Position numbers and translations under genes: made by a program. Positions 1-6,390 of a DNA stretch of 9,985 bases are shown here, piece by piece; the stretch's first letter is position 1, and each line of letters opens with the position of its first letter. The notes under the pieces were generated by a model. It was not told the origin of the DNA. It saw nothing but the letters and a program-made list of their open reading frames with translations, and did not search any database. This DNA comes from JADJEK01 sp052034255 (GTDB taxonomy: Bacteria > Planctomycetota > B15-G4 > JADJEK01), in NCBI GenBank assembly GCA_052034255.1, contig JBPOIU010000127.1:1-9985 (forward strand). The letters run 5' to 3'.

Positions 1-18
1 CGGCGGGGTCCCCCCGCC

Positions 19-46
19 CGCGCCCCCGCCCCCGGGCGGGGGTGCG
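19..46. repeat. Long GC-only hairpin
   Basis: The arm at 23-31 (CCCCCGCCC) is the exact reverse complement of 34-42 (GGGCGGGGG), with a 2-nt centre. After one G/T pair the stem continues as CGC (19-21) with GCG (44-46). This is the strongest palindrome in the 182-nt non-coding stretch beyond the rho stop. No T-run follows on either strand, so it is not a classical intrinsic terminator. It could be a member of an intergenic palindrome family or a transcript-end stabiliser. Confidence 0.6.
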
Positions 47-49
47 CCC

Positions 50-70
50 CCGCGGAGGCGGAGCCGCCGC
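50..70 (+). repeat. Intergenic palindromic repeat, copy 1
   Basis: The stretch contains a 5-bp inverted repeat, GGCGG (57-61) with CCGCC (64-68), around the core AGGCGGAGC (56-64). The same core is seen in inverted orientation near the right end of the window (9970-9978), and a one-base variant (AGGCAGAGC) lies at 106-114. It is probably a dispersed intergenic element; copy number in the genome cannot be judged from here. Confidence 0.5.
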
Positions 71-100
71 ACTTCAACAGTCGAGTCCCCCGCCTTGGCC

Positions 101-121
101 TACGGAGGCAGAGCCTCCGTA
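101..121 (+). repeat. Intergenic palindromic repeat, copy 2
   Basis: A perfect 9-bp inverted repeat, TACGGAGGC (101-109) with GCCTCCGTA (113-121), has a 3-nt loop AGA. A second short stem can form outside it, GGCC (97-100) with GGCC (126-129), leaving CCGC unpaired. The core AGGCAGAGCC matches copy 1 except for one base. The hairpin is symmetric, so it would form in transcripts from either strand. Confidence 0.6.
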
Positions 122-124
122 CCG

Positions 125-137
125 CGGCCGGAGGCCG
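125..137. repeat. Short hairpin in the palindrome cluster
   Basis: CGGCC (125-129) pairs with GGCCG (133-137) around GGA. It is only 5 bp and its left arm overlaps bases that could join the outer stem of the neighbouring palindrome, so the two structures may be alternatives. Confidence 0.35.
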
Positions 138-152
138 ACGCCCGAGCAGCCA

Positions 153-170
153 TCGGGCCATGCGGCCCGA
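153..170 (-). terminator. Hairpin just downstream of rho, possible transcript end
   Basis: TCGGGCC (153-159) and GGCCCGA (164-170) form a perfect 7-bp stem with a 4-nt loop. On the minus strand it starts 12 nt after the rho stop codon, where a terminator or 3'-end stabilising hairpin would be expected. No uridine tract follows (the next minus-strand bases are TGGCTGCTCG), so intrinsic termination would be weak. Confidence 0.4.
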
Positions 171-182
171 GCAAAGCGGCGT

Positions 183-1556
183 CTACTCGTCCTCGACCGC
201 GGCCGCGCCGACGGCGTCGAAGCGCGCGAGGAACTCCGCGTTGCTGCGCGTTTCCTTCAGCTTGCGCACGAGCAGCTCCATCGCTTCGACGGGCTTCATG
301 CGGTTCAGCACGCGACGCAAGAGTCCGATCTTGCGCAGCGTCGCCTCGCCGAGCAGCAGCTCTTCACGGCGTGTGCCCGACGCGTTGATGTCGATCGCCG
401 GATAGATGCGGCGGTCCGACAGCGTGCGCGACAGCACGAGCTCCATGTTGCCCGTGCCCTTGAACTCTTCGAAGATCACCTGATCGAGCCGCGAACCGGT
501 GTCGATCAGCGCGGTCGCAACGATCGTCAGCGAACCGCCGCCTTCGCAGTTGCGCGCCGCGGCGAAGAACGCCTTCGGCTTCTCGAGCACCTTGGCGTCC
601 AAACCACCGGACAGCGTGCGGCCCGACCCACGCGTCTCGAGGTTGTAGGCGCGACCGAGTCGCGTCAGCGAGTCGATCAGCACCACGACGTGCCGTCCGG
701 TCTCCACCAAACGCTTCGCGCGCTCGTTCACGAGCTCGGCGACGCGCAAGTGGCGATCGCCGGCCTCGTCGTTCGTCGACGCGATCACTTCGGCCGGAGC
801 CGGCACCGCGCGCTTGAAGTGAGTCGCTTCCTCGGGCCGCTCGTCGACGAGCGCGACCATCAAGTGCACGTCGGGATACCCGCGCACGATGCGGTTCGCG
901 ATCTTCTCCAGGATCACCGTCTTGCCGGAGCGCGGCGGCGCGACGATCAGCGCGCGCTGTCCGCGACCGAGCGGCGTCAGCAGATCGATGATGCGCAGAT
1001 TGATGTCGCCGTCGTCGCCTTCGAGCACGAAGCGCTCGCGCGGATCGATCGACGTCAGCTGTTTGAACGTCGGCAGCCGCATCGCGTCGTCGACCGAGAG
1101 TCCCTCGATCGAGTCGATGCGTTCCAGCATCGGCTTGCCTTGCCGACCGCGTCCGGGAATCGCGACTCCCTTGATCATGCTGCCCGGTCGCAGCTGGTAG
1201 CGCCGCGCTAGGTTCGCATGGACGAATGCGTCGTTCGGAGTGTCGTCGAAGTCCTCCTTCAACGACCGCAGGAACCCCGCGTTGTCCTGTGTGGGCTCGA
1301 AGATCCCTTCGACCACGATCGCATTCGACAGATCCCGCGGCGGTTGCGGTCCACCGCCGTACCCACCCGGGCCACCCGGGCCGCCGTGTCCACCAGGTCC
1401 GCCAGGTCCACCAGGTCCGCCAGGTCCACCTTGGCCTCCGGGACCTCCGCCCCATCCCCCGCCGTACGGGCCTGGCCCGCCGCCTCCGCCATCGAATCGA
1501 TCGAAGCCACCGCGATTTCGCCCGCGGCGACGCCGCCCTCTACCGGATCGTCCCAT
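183..1556 (-). CDS. rho: Transcription termination factor Rho with Gly-rich N-terminal tail
   Basis: Rho is a hexameric RNA-dependent ATPase/helicase that ends transcription. Numbered from the ATG at 1556 (457 residues; E. coli Rho has 419): an Arg/Gly-rich start (1-17), a Gly/Pro-rich low-complexity tract (23-70), the cold-shock RNA-binding domain (about 77-135, with AGFLRS at 93-98 and DAFVH at 109-113), then the RecA-like ATPase core. That core shows Walker A APPRSGKT (206-213), the catalytic glutamate in VDERPEE (E239), Walker B VVVLIDS (D295), the SGGLDA loop (316-321), the EEFKGTGN loop (363-370) and the arginine finger in SGTRREE (R396). All key residues are intact. The usual N-terminal Rho helical domain is absent. 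The start is uncertain: an in-frame GTG at 1697, with GGAG 8 nt upstream, would add 47 residues. ATG 1556 is preferred because the basic Gly-rich stretch begins there. The gene is divergent from its right neighbour. Confidence 0.96.
   Translation of the reverse strand: MGRSGRGRRRRGRNRGGFDRFDGGGGGPGPYGGGWGGGPGGQGGPGGPGGPGGPGGHGGPGGPGGYGGGPQPPRDLSNAIVVEGIFEPTQDNAGFLRSLKEDFDDTPNDAFVHANLARRYQLRPGSMIKGVAIPGRGRQGKPMLERIDSIEGLSVDDAMRLPTFKQLTSIDPRERFVLEGDDGDINLRIIDLLTPLGRGQRALIVAPPRSGKTVILEKIANRIVRGYPDVHLMVALVDERPEEATHFKRAVPAPAEVIASTNDEAGDRHLRVAELVNERAKRLVETGRHVVVLIDSLTRLGRAYNLETRGSGRTLSGGLDAKVLEKPKAFFAAARNCEGGGSLTIVATALIDTGSRLDQVIFEEFKGTGNMELVLSRTLSDRRIYPAIDINASGTRREELLLGEATLRKIGLLRRVLNRMKPVEAMELLVRKLKETRSNAEFLARFDAVGAAAVEDE
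1393..1428 (-). repeat. Tandem repeat encoding Gly-Gly-Pro units in Rho
   Basis: Four consecutive 9-nt units CCAGGTCCR occur with the last base alternating G, A, G, A, making two perfect copies of an 18-bp unit. On the coding strand each unit reads Gly-Gly-Pro. More degenerate GGP/GGH/GGY units continue on both sides, between about 1345 and 1480. Such repeats expand and contract by slippage, so tail length may differ between strains. Confidence 0.85.
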
Positions 1557-2069
1557 GACCTCGTCTTCCGGGTCGAACCCTCGGGAGAGGGCCGCGACCG
1601 TCAACCATTCCAACTCGAGCCGGCGCCGCACCGCCGTTCGACGCGGCACACACGGCAGCGCGTCGTGATCCCTGTGCGGAGACCCCACCGTCCGCACCGG
1701 CGCAGCTCCGCATCACGGAACCACGGCACGCGTCGACGGAAAGGAGCGCATGACGCAAACTTCCGAGCGGTCGTTCGACTTGCCGAAAACCTTGGACTCG
1801 GAATCGCCCTGCCCGTTCGTTTCGGGGGTCAGTCCGAACCGCGGCGGCGCTCGCGTTCGTGCGCGGCACTCGCTCTCGTGCGGCAGGGCCATCAACCAGA
1901 CGCGCCGAGGGTATTTCGTCCGCGGGGCGACTCCAACAGAAATTTCGCCGCGTCGACGCCGTTGGCGTGTCCGGCGCCTCCCATCCGCACCGTCGTCTCC
2001 CACCGGAATTCGTTTCACGCTGCCTGCGCCTCAGGCCTCTGATGCGCATCGGTCTTCCGGAGTACCGCC
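1557..2069. other. Divergent spacer between rho and the plus-strand genes
   Basis: This 513-nt stretch should carry the promoters of rho (minus) and of the gene at 2070 (plus), but no clear -35/-10 pair is visible on either strand. Its right-hand part has lower third-position GC in every frame than the neighbouring genes, which argues against coding. Three items stand out. One is an in-frame GTG extension of rho (1557-1697). The second is an ATG at 1750 preceded by a strong GGAAAGGAG, opening a frame that looks gene-like for only about 55 codons and then runs into the next gene. The third is a small hairpin GCCTG/CAGGC (2022-2036) in the likely leader of the gene at 2070. No tRNA or known structured RNA was recognised. 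Confidence 0.5.
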
Positions 2070-3758
2070 ATGCTGCTTCCCGTCGTCGCTTCCCTGTCCA
2101 TCGCCGTCTGTGCGCTCACGACCGACGCCACACCGCTGGCCGCCGCGTTGCCGGACGACGCGCCGCTGGTGCTGCAGTGGAACGACGCGGCGTCCGCGCT
2201 GGATGCGTGGCTCGAGTCCCCCGCGTGGGCCACGATCGAGAGCAGCCCCGCCTATGCCGACCGACTGAAGCGCAAGGACATGCGCGATCTGCAAGGCGGC
2301 ATCAAGATCGTCGCCGGCTTGCTGAAGGCGGCGCCACGGGCGGCATTCGCGCAAGCGCTCGGGCGCGAAGTCGCCGCCGCGGTGATCCCGCGCGAGGGGC
2401 TTGAAACTCCCGCCGTGATCCTGGCGACGCGCGCGCCGTCGGCGGAACTCGCCGAAACCCTGGCGCAGGCCGTCGAGACGTTGGCCGCCTTCACGCCCGG
2501 CGACGCAGATGCGCAGGAAGACGACGACGGCGACGGCGTCCGCAGCACCAATGGTCGCGAGTTCCACGCGGTCGTCGGCAACACCTTGTTGGTCGCGAAC
2601 GAACGCGCGCTGCTGGTCCGAACGATCGAGCGCCTGCGCGCCGGTACGACCGGCGCGTCACCCGACCCCGGCCTCCACGTGCGCGCCGACGTCGCCGCGT
2701 TGCGTGCGGCCGGCTTGTGGAAGCCCGCGCCGCGCACGTACGACAACGCGGTCGGAGCGCTGCTCGCGCACGGCATCGGCAATGCGCTCGAACACGCGGC
2801 AACTCTCGAGCTCGACGTCACGCACGGCGAGCGCGCGATGCAAGTCCGCGTCACGGCGCAGCCGTTCCAGCACGACGACACGTCCGCATGGTTCTTCCCG
2901 TCGAACCCGTCGGCGCAGCCCCTCGCCGTACCCAGCGACACCATCGCGAGCCTCACGCTGACGCGCGACTTCACACGGTTCTACGCCGAGCGCGAATCGC
3001 TGCTCGATTCCGACCTGAAGGGCAAGATCGTCGAGTTCGACTCGATCATGGGCGTGTTGTTCTCGGGGCGCTCGTTCGGGGACGAAGTCCTGCCCGCATT
3101 CGCGCACGACACCACGCTGATCGTCGGTCCGCAGGATTTCTCGACGCTCGGCGCCGTGCCGGAAGTGCTGTACCCGGGCTTCACGCTCGTGCTGCGCAGG
3201 ACCGACGACGGCAAGAGCCTGCTGAAAGCGAACGACCTGCTGACCGCATTCCAAACCACACTCGGCGTCGTCAACGCCGATCGCGGGCAAAAGGGACTCG
3301 AATCGCTGCTGCAAAACACCGAGCGCATCCACGGCGTCGACCTCGTCAGCGCACGCTTCATGCGCGACGAGGACGCCACCGGGGCGCCCGACGTGCGTTT
3401 CAACGCCGAGCCCGCGTTGGCCGTCACACCGACCCACGTCTACGTCTCGTCGGCGCGCTCGCACCTGATCGCGCTGCTCGACGCGCAGCGCGACGCCGCG
3501 CAGTTGCCCGCGACGCCCCCCGCACACTCGAAGTTGCACGTGAACTTCCCCGACCTCGTGCGACTCCTGATCGCGAACGAGCGCGCGCTGATCGCGAACC
3601 GCATGGTCGAGCACGCGGAGGACGAGCGCGAGGCCAGCGCCGCGGTGCGCTTGTTCCTCGAGTTCATGCGCGGACTCGACGATCTCGACGTCACGCTCGA
3701 GCCCACACAAGGCGCGCTGACGCTGGCGTTCGACGTGCGCACGCTGGGGTCGCTATGA
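2070..3758 (+). CDS. Exported protein of unknown function, DUF3352-like
   Basis: The product has 562 residues. The start is supported by GGAG (2058-2061) 8 nt before the ATG. Residues 1-26 form a hydrophobic export-signal-like segment (MLLPVVASLSIAVCAL), though with no basic residue after Met; the rest has no membrane span, so it is probably periplasmic. The beginning of the mature part (LPDDAPLVLQWNDAASALDA, 27-46) and the segment VVGNTLLVANERALL (168-182) resemble DUF3352-type exported proteins of planctomycetes. A second segment of the same flavour lies at 453-471, suggesting two related halves; this is inference from pattern only. Residues 144-156 are strongly acidic (DADAQEDDDGDG) and could bind a cation. 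The stop overlaps the start of the DUF1800 gene (ATGA), so the two are probably co-translated and may act together. No catalytic motif was recognised. Confidence 0.85.
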   Translation: MLLPVVASLSIAVCALTTDATPLAAALPDDAPLVLQWNDAASALDAWLESPAWATIESSPAYADRLKRKDMRDLQGGIKIVAGLLKAAPRAAFAQALGREVAAAVIPREGLETPAVILATRAPSAELAETLAQAVETLAAFTPGDADAQEDDDGDGVRSTNGREFHAVVGNTLLVANERALLVRTIERLRAGTTGASPDPGLHVRADVAALRAAGLWKPAPRTYDNAVGALLAHGIGNALEHAATLELDVTHGERAMQVRVTAQPFQHDDTSAWFFPSNPSAQPLAVPSDTIASLTLTRDFTRFYAERESLLDSDLKGKIVEFDSIMGVLFSGRSFGDEVLPAFAHDTTLIVGPQDFSTLGAVPEVLYPGFTLVLRRTDDGKSLLKANDLLTAFQTTLGVVNADRGQKGLESLLQNTERIHGVDLVSARFMRDEDATGAPDVRFNAEPALAVTPTHVYVSSARSHLIALLDAQRDAAQLPATPPAHSKLHVNFPDLVRLLIANERALIANRMVEHAEDEREASAAVRLFLEFMRGLDDLDVTLEPTQGALTLAFDVRTLGSL

Positions 3759-5083
3759 CGACGCGCATGTCGCCGCGAACCGACGCGCTGGCTCCCCGCG
3801 CCGACGACGCACTCGATGCGCGCGCCGCGGCTCACTTGCTGCGCCGCGTCGGCTTCGGTCAACCGCGCGAAGACGTCGACTGGGCGCGCGACCACGGGCT
3901 CACCGCCGCGGTAAAGCGCTGGACGACTCTCGATCCGCCCTGCGGCGCGGTCACGGAGCTGGACGCGGTCCTCGACCCGATCGCGGCCGGGGACACCGAT
4001 GGCGTCGCCGCGTGGTGGGTCGCGCGCATGCTGCGTTCGTCTCAACCACTGCGCGAGAAACTCGCGTTGTTCTGGCACGGGCACTTCGCGACGTCCGACG
4101 CGAAAGTGCAGAACGCGCGCTTGATGGCGACGCAGTTGCGCACGTTCCTCGATCACGGCGCCGGACCCTTCGACGCTCTGCTGCGCGCGATCACGCACGA
4201 CGCCGCGATGCTGCTGTGGCTCGACGGTGAACTGAATCGCAAAGGGCATCCGAACGAGAACTACGCCCGCGAAGTGTTCGAGTTGTTCACGCTCGGCATC
4301 GGCAACTACGACGAGCACGACATTCGTGAAGCCGCGCGCGCGTTGACCGGCTTCCGTCGCGCCGGCGGACGCACGCAGTTCGTGCCCGCGATGCACGACG
4401 ACGGCGACAAGGCGGTGCTCGGCCGCAGCGGCCCGCTGACGGCGGACGACGTCGTCGAGGCCTGCGCGCACCATCCGGCGACGGCGCGGCGGCTGGCGAC
4501 GCGCTTGCTGCACGCATTCGCGCATCCCTCACCGCCGGCCGAGGTCGTCGACGCCGCGGCCTCCGTGTTCACGCGCGGGGGCCTCGATCCGCTGGCGCTG
4601 CTGCGCGTCGTGCTGCGCTCGGAGTGGTTCTTCTCCGACGGAGTCGTCCACGCGAAGATCGCGTCGCCGGTGGAGTTCGTCGTCGGCCACCTGCGTTCGC
4701 TCGGCGCGCGCGCCGACGGCGCCGCCTGCGTCCGCGCGATGCGCGACATGGGCCAGTGGCTGCTGCGGCCGCCGACCGTGAAAGGCTGGGATGGCGAGGG
4801 TGCGTGGTTGAACGCGGCCACGTTCGTCGCGCGTGCCGATTGCGCCCGGCGCATCGCCGCGGGAGCGGACGCCGGGCTCGTGCGGGGGAAGCCGGAACTA
4901 TTCGACGTGCTCGACGGCGACACCCACGCGTGCATCGATGCGGTCTCCGAACGCTTGCTCGGGCTCACGCTCGCTCCGGCGGTGCGCGACGCCGTCGCGA
5001 CGACGATCACGACCGTCGGCGGCGATCGACGGGCGGCCGCGATCGGCGCGATCCTCGCGCTACCCGAAGCATCTTTGGTGTGA
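3755..5083 (+). CDS. DUF1800 family protein
   Basis: The product has 442 residues and matches the DUF1800 family (PF08811), whose biochemical role is unknown. Landmarks in order: AAHLLRRVGFG (25-35), WVARMLRSSQPLREKLALFW (88-107) followed by HGHFATS (108-114), the hallmark HPNENYAREVFELFTLG (165-181), the DIREAARALTGF segment (189-200), the HPATARRLATRLL segment (240-252) and near the C-terminus MGQWLLRPPTVKGW (332-345). The ATG overlaps the previous stop by 4 nt, which fixes the start and implies translational coupling; M5 is a possible second start. No signal peptide is visible, unlike the exported proteins on either side. DUF1800 genes are commonly followed by a DUF1501 gene, as here. The length is towards the short end for the family but nothing appears truncated. 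Confidence 0.93.
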   Translation: MTTRMSPRTDALAPRADDALDARAAAHLLRRVGFGQPREDVDWARDHGLTAAVKRWTTLDPPCGAVTELDAVLDPIAAGDTDGVAAWWVARMLRSSQPLREKLALFWHGHFATSDAKVQNARLMATQLRTFLDHGAGPFDALLRAITHDAAMLLWLDGELNRKGHPNENYAREVFELFTLGIGNYDEHDIREAARALTGFRRAGGRTQFVPAMHDDGDKAVLGRSGPLTADDVVEACAHHPATARRLATRLLHAFAHPSPPAEVVDAAASVFTRGGLDPLALLRVVLRSEWFFSDGVVHAKIASPVEFVVGHLRSLGARADGAACVRAMRDMGQWLLRPPTVKGWDGEGAWLNAATFVARADCARRIAAGADAGLVRGKPELFDVLDGDTHACIDAVSERLLGLTLAPAVRDAVATTITTVGGDRRAAAIGAILALPEASLV

Positions 5084-5100
5084 CACGCAGGACGCACCGC

Positions 5101-5117
5101 GGCCGCCGGACGCGGCC
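5101..5117 (+). terminator. Weak hairpin between DUF1800 and DUF1501 genes
   Basis: GGCCGC (5101-5106) pairs perfectly with GCGGCC (5112-5117) around CGGAC, 17 nt after the DUF1800 stop and followed by TTGAG. It may attenuate or protect an mRNA end, but the T-run is too short for a convincing terminator. The 74-nt gap is the largest within the plus-strand series, so the downstream gene could have partly separate expression. Confidence 0.25.
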
Positions 5118-5157
5118 TTGAGCTAGATCCGAATTCGAGGGCAGAGGAGACGAAACG

Positions 5158-6351
5158 ATGACGACGCGTCGAGACTTCCTGAAGTGTTGCGCGGCCGCCG
5201 TTCCGACGCTCGCGTGGAGTCGCGCGCTCGCCACGGGTGCACGCGACGGTGTCCCGCGCTGCCTCGTGGTCGTGCGCCTCGGTGGCGGCAACGATGGCTT
5301 GAACACCGTCGCGCCGGTCGAGGACGACGTCTACCGCCGTCTCCGGCCGTCGCTGGCACTCTCGACCACGGAGACGCATTCCCTCGGTCGGCACGGGCTC
5401 GCGCTGCATCCGCGTCTGCGCGGCCTGGCCGAACAGTTCGATGCCGGTCGCCTCGCCGTGGTGACGAACGTCGGCTACCCGCGGCCCGACCGTTCGCATT
5501 TCCGTTCGATGGACATCTGGCATACGGCGTCGCTCGATCCCGAGCGCGCACGCACCGGCATCCACGGCGCGACGCTCGCCGCGTTGAAGCGCGAGGCCTC
5601 CGCGGCGGGAATCCCCGGACTCGCGCTGCTCGACACCGAGATGCCGCTCGGCCTCGTGCATCCGGACGTACAGGTACCGCTCCTCGCCACGCTCGATCAG
5701 ATCCGCTTCGACGAACCGGCGCTGGTGCCGTTGCTCGAGCTCGACCGCTCCGCTGCAGCGGGGTCTCCGTTGGCAACGGCCGTCGGCGCCGCGCGCGCGG
5801 CGACCCGCTTGGCGCGGCGGTTGGAGCACGTCGACGTCGCCGCGACCGCGAGCCGGTTCCCCGCGAGCGCGCTCGGCCACCGCCTGGCGACGCTGTTCAC
5901 GCTGCTGCGCTCCGGCCTCGACCTGCGCATCGCGTACGTCGCACACGACGGATTCGACACGCACACGCGCCAGAAGGACAACCACGCCGCGCTGCTCGGC
6001 GAACTCGGCGATGCGCTGGCCGCGTTCCAGAACGCGCTGATCGAGGACGGCCTCGATCGCGACGTGGTCACGCTGACCTTCTCCGAGTTCGGACGGCGCG
6101 TGGAAGAGAACGGTTCGAAGGGCACCGATCACGGCGCCGCCGCGCCGTTGTTCGTGCTCGGCTCGGCGATTCGCGGCGGCGTGTTCGGCGACGCTCCCGA
6201 CCTGACGGATCTCGAGGACGGCGACGTGCGCTTCACGACCGATTTTCGCCAGGTGTACGCGACCCTCCTCGAGCGTTGGTTCAACGTCGACGCGCGCCCC
6301 ATCCTCGCGAGCACGTTCGAACCGATCCCGTTCCTGCCGGCGACGGTCTGA
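5158..6351 (+). CDS. DUF1501 family protein with Tat signal
   Basis: The product has 397 residues and matches DUF1501 (PF07394), a family related in fold to alkaline phosphatase/sulfatase-type enzymes but without an established reaction. AGGAG (5145-5149) lies 8 nt before the ATG. A twin-arginine signal is visible: RRDFLK (4-9), a hydrophobic stretch (10-20) and a likely cleavage near 25-30, so the protein should be exported folded. Family landmarks: VVVRLGGGNDGLNTVAP (37-53), DRSHFRSMDIWHTA (111-124), AHDGFDTHTRQ (262-272), TFSEFGRRVEENGS (307-320) followed by KGTDHGAAAPLFVLG (321-335), and DFRQVYATLLERWF (362-375). Conserved Asp/His/Ser positions that could bind metal (D264, D267, H269, D324, H325) are present. 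It follows the DUF1800 gene in the usual order and probably works with it; a role at the cell surface is inferred. Confidence 0.94.
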   Translation: MTTRRDFLKCCAAAVPTLAWSRALATGARDGVPRCLVVVRLGGGNDGLNTVAPVEDDVYRRLRPSLALSTTETHSLGRHGLALHPRLRGLAEQFDAGRLAVVTNVGYPRPDRSHFRSMDIWHTASLDPERARTGIHGATLAALKREASAAGIPGLALLDTEMPLGLVHPDVQVPLLATLDQIRFDEPALVPLLELDRSAAAGSPLATAVGAARAATRLARRLEHVDVAATASRFPASALGHRLATLFTLLRSGLDLRIAYVAHDGFDTHTRQKDNHAALLGELGDALAAFQNALIEDGLDRDVVTLTFSEFGRRVEENGSKGTDHGAAAPLFVLGSAIRGGVFGDAPDLTDLEDGDVRFTTDFRQVYATLLERWFNVDARPILASTFEPIPFLPATV

Positions 6352-6376
6352 CGGGCTCGATTCGGCGCTGGATCTC

Positions 6377-6382
6377 TACACT
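6377..6382 (+). promoter_or_regulatory. Possible -10 element for a leaderless mlaE-like transcript
   Basis: TACACT lies 8 nt before the ATG at 6391, the distance expected when transcription begins at the start codon. The bases between (TCCGCCCC) contain no Shine-Dalgarno sequence. No good -35 box is found about 17 nt further upstream, so this is tentative. Confidence 0.25.
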
Positions 6383-6390
6383 TCCGCCCC

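Noticed and set aside
42..1211. Long open frame on the plus strand across rho
   Set aside because: It lies antisense to a fully conserved rho gene; long antisense frames are expected in such GC-rich DNA. The composition (Arg, His, Gln rich) is typical of a shadow frame.
1345..1500. Repeat array considered as CRISPR
   Set aside because: The units are 9 nt, directly adjacent without spacers and in frame with rho; this is a coding minisatellite.
1858..1960. Possible tRNA or small structured RNA in the spacer
   Set aside because: No TTCRA T-loop, no 7-bp acceptor stem and no convincing clover-leaf could be built on either strand.
1540..2049. Minus-strand frame that could be a gene upstream of rho
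   Set aside because: It overlaps the rho start in another frame, has no recognisable motif and lacks a consistent coding pattern.
4306..6132. 608-codon minus-strand frame across the DUF1800 and DUF1501 genes
   Set aside because: Both plus-strand genes carry clear family motifs throughout; the minus frame shows no recognisable domain and has Arg/Ala/Ser-rich shadow composition.
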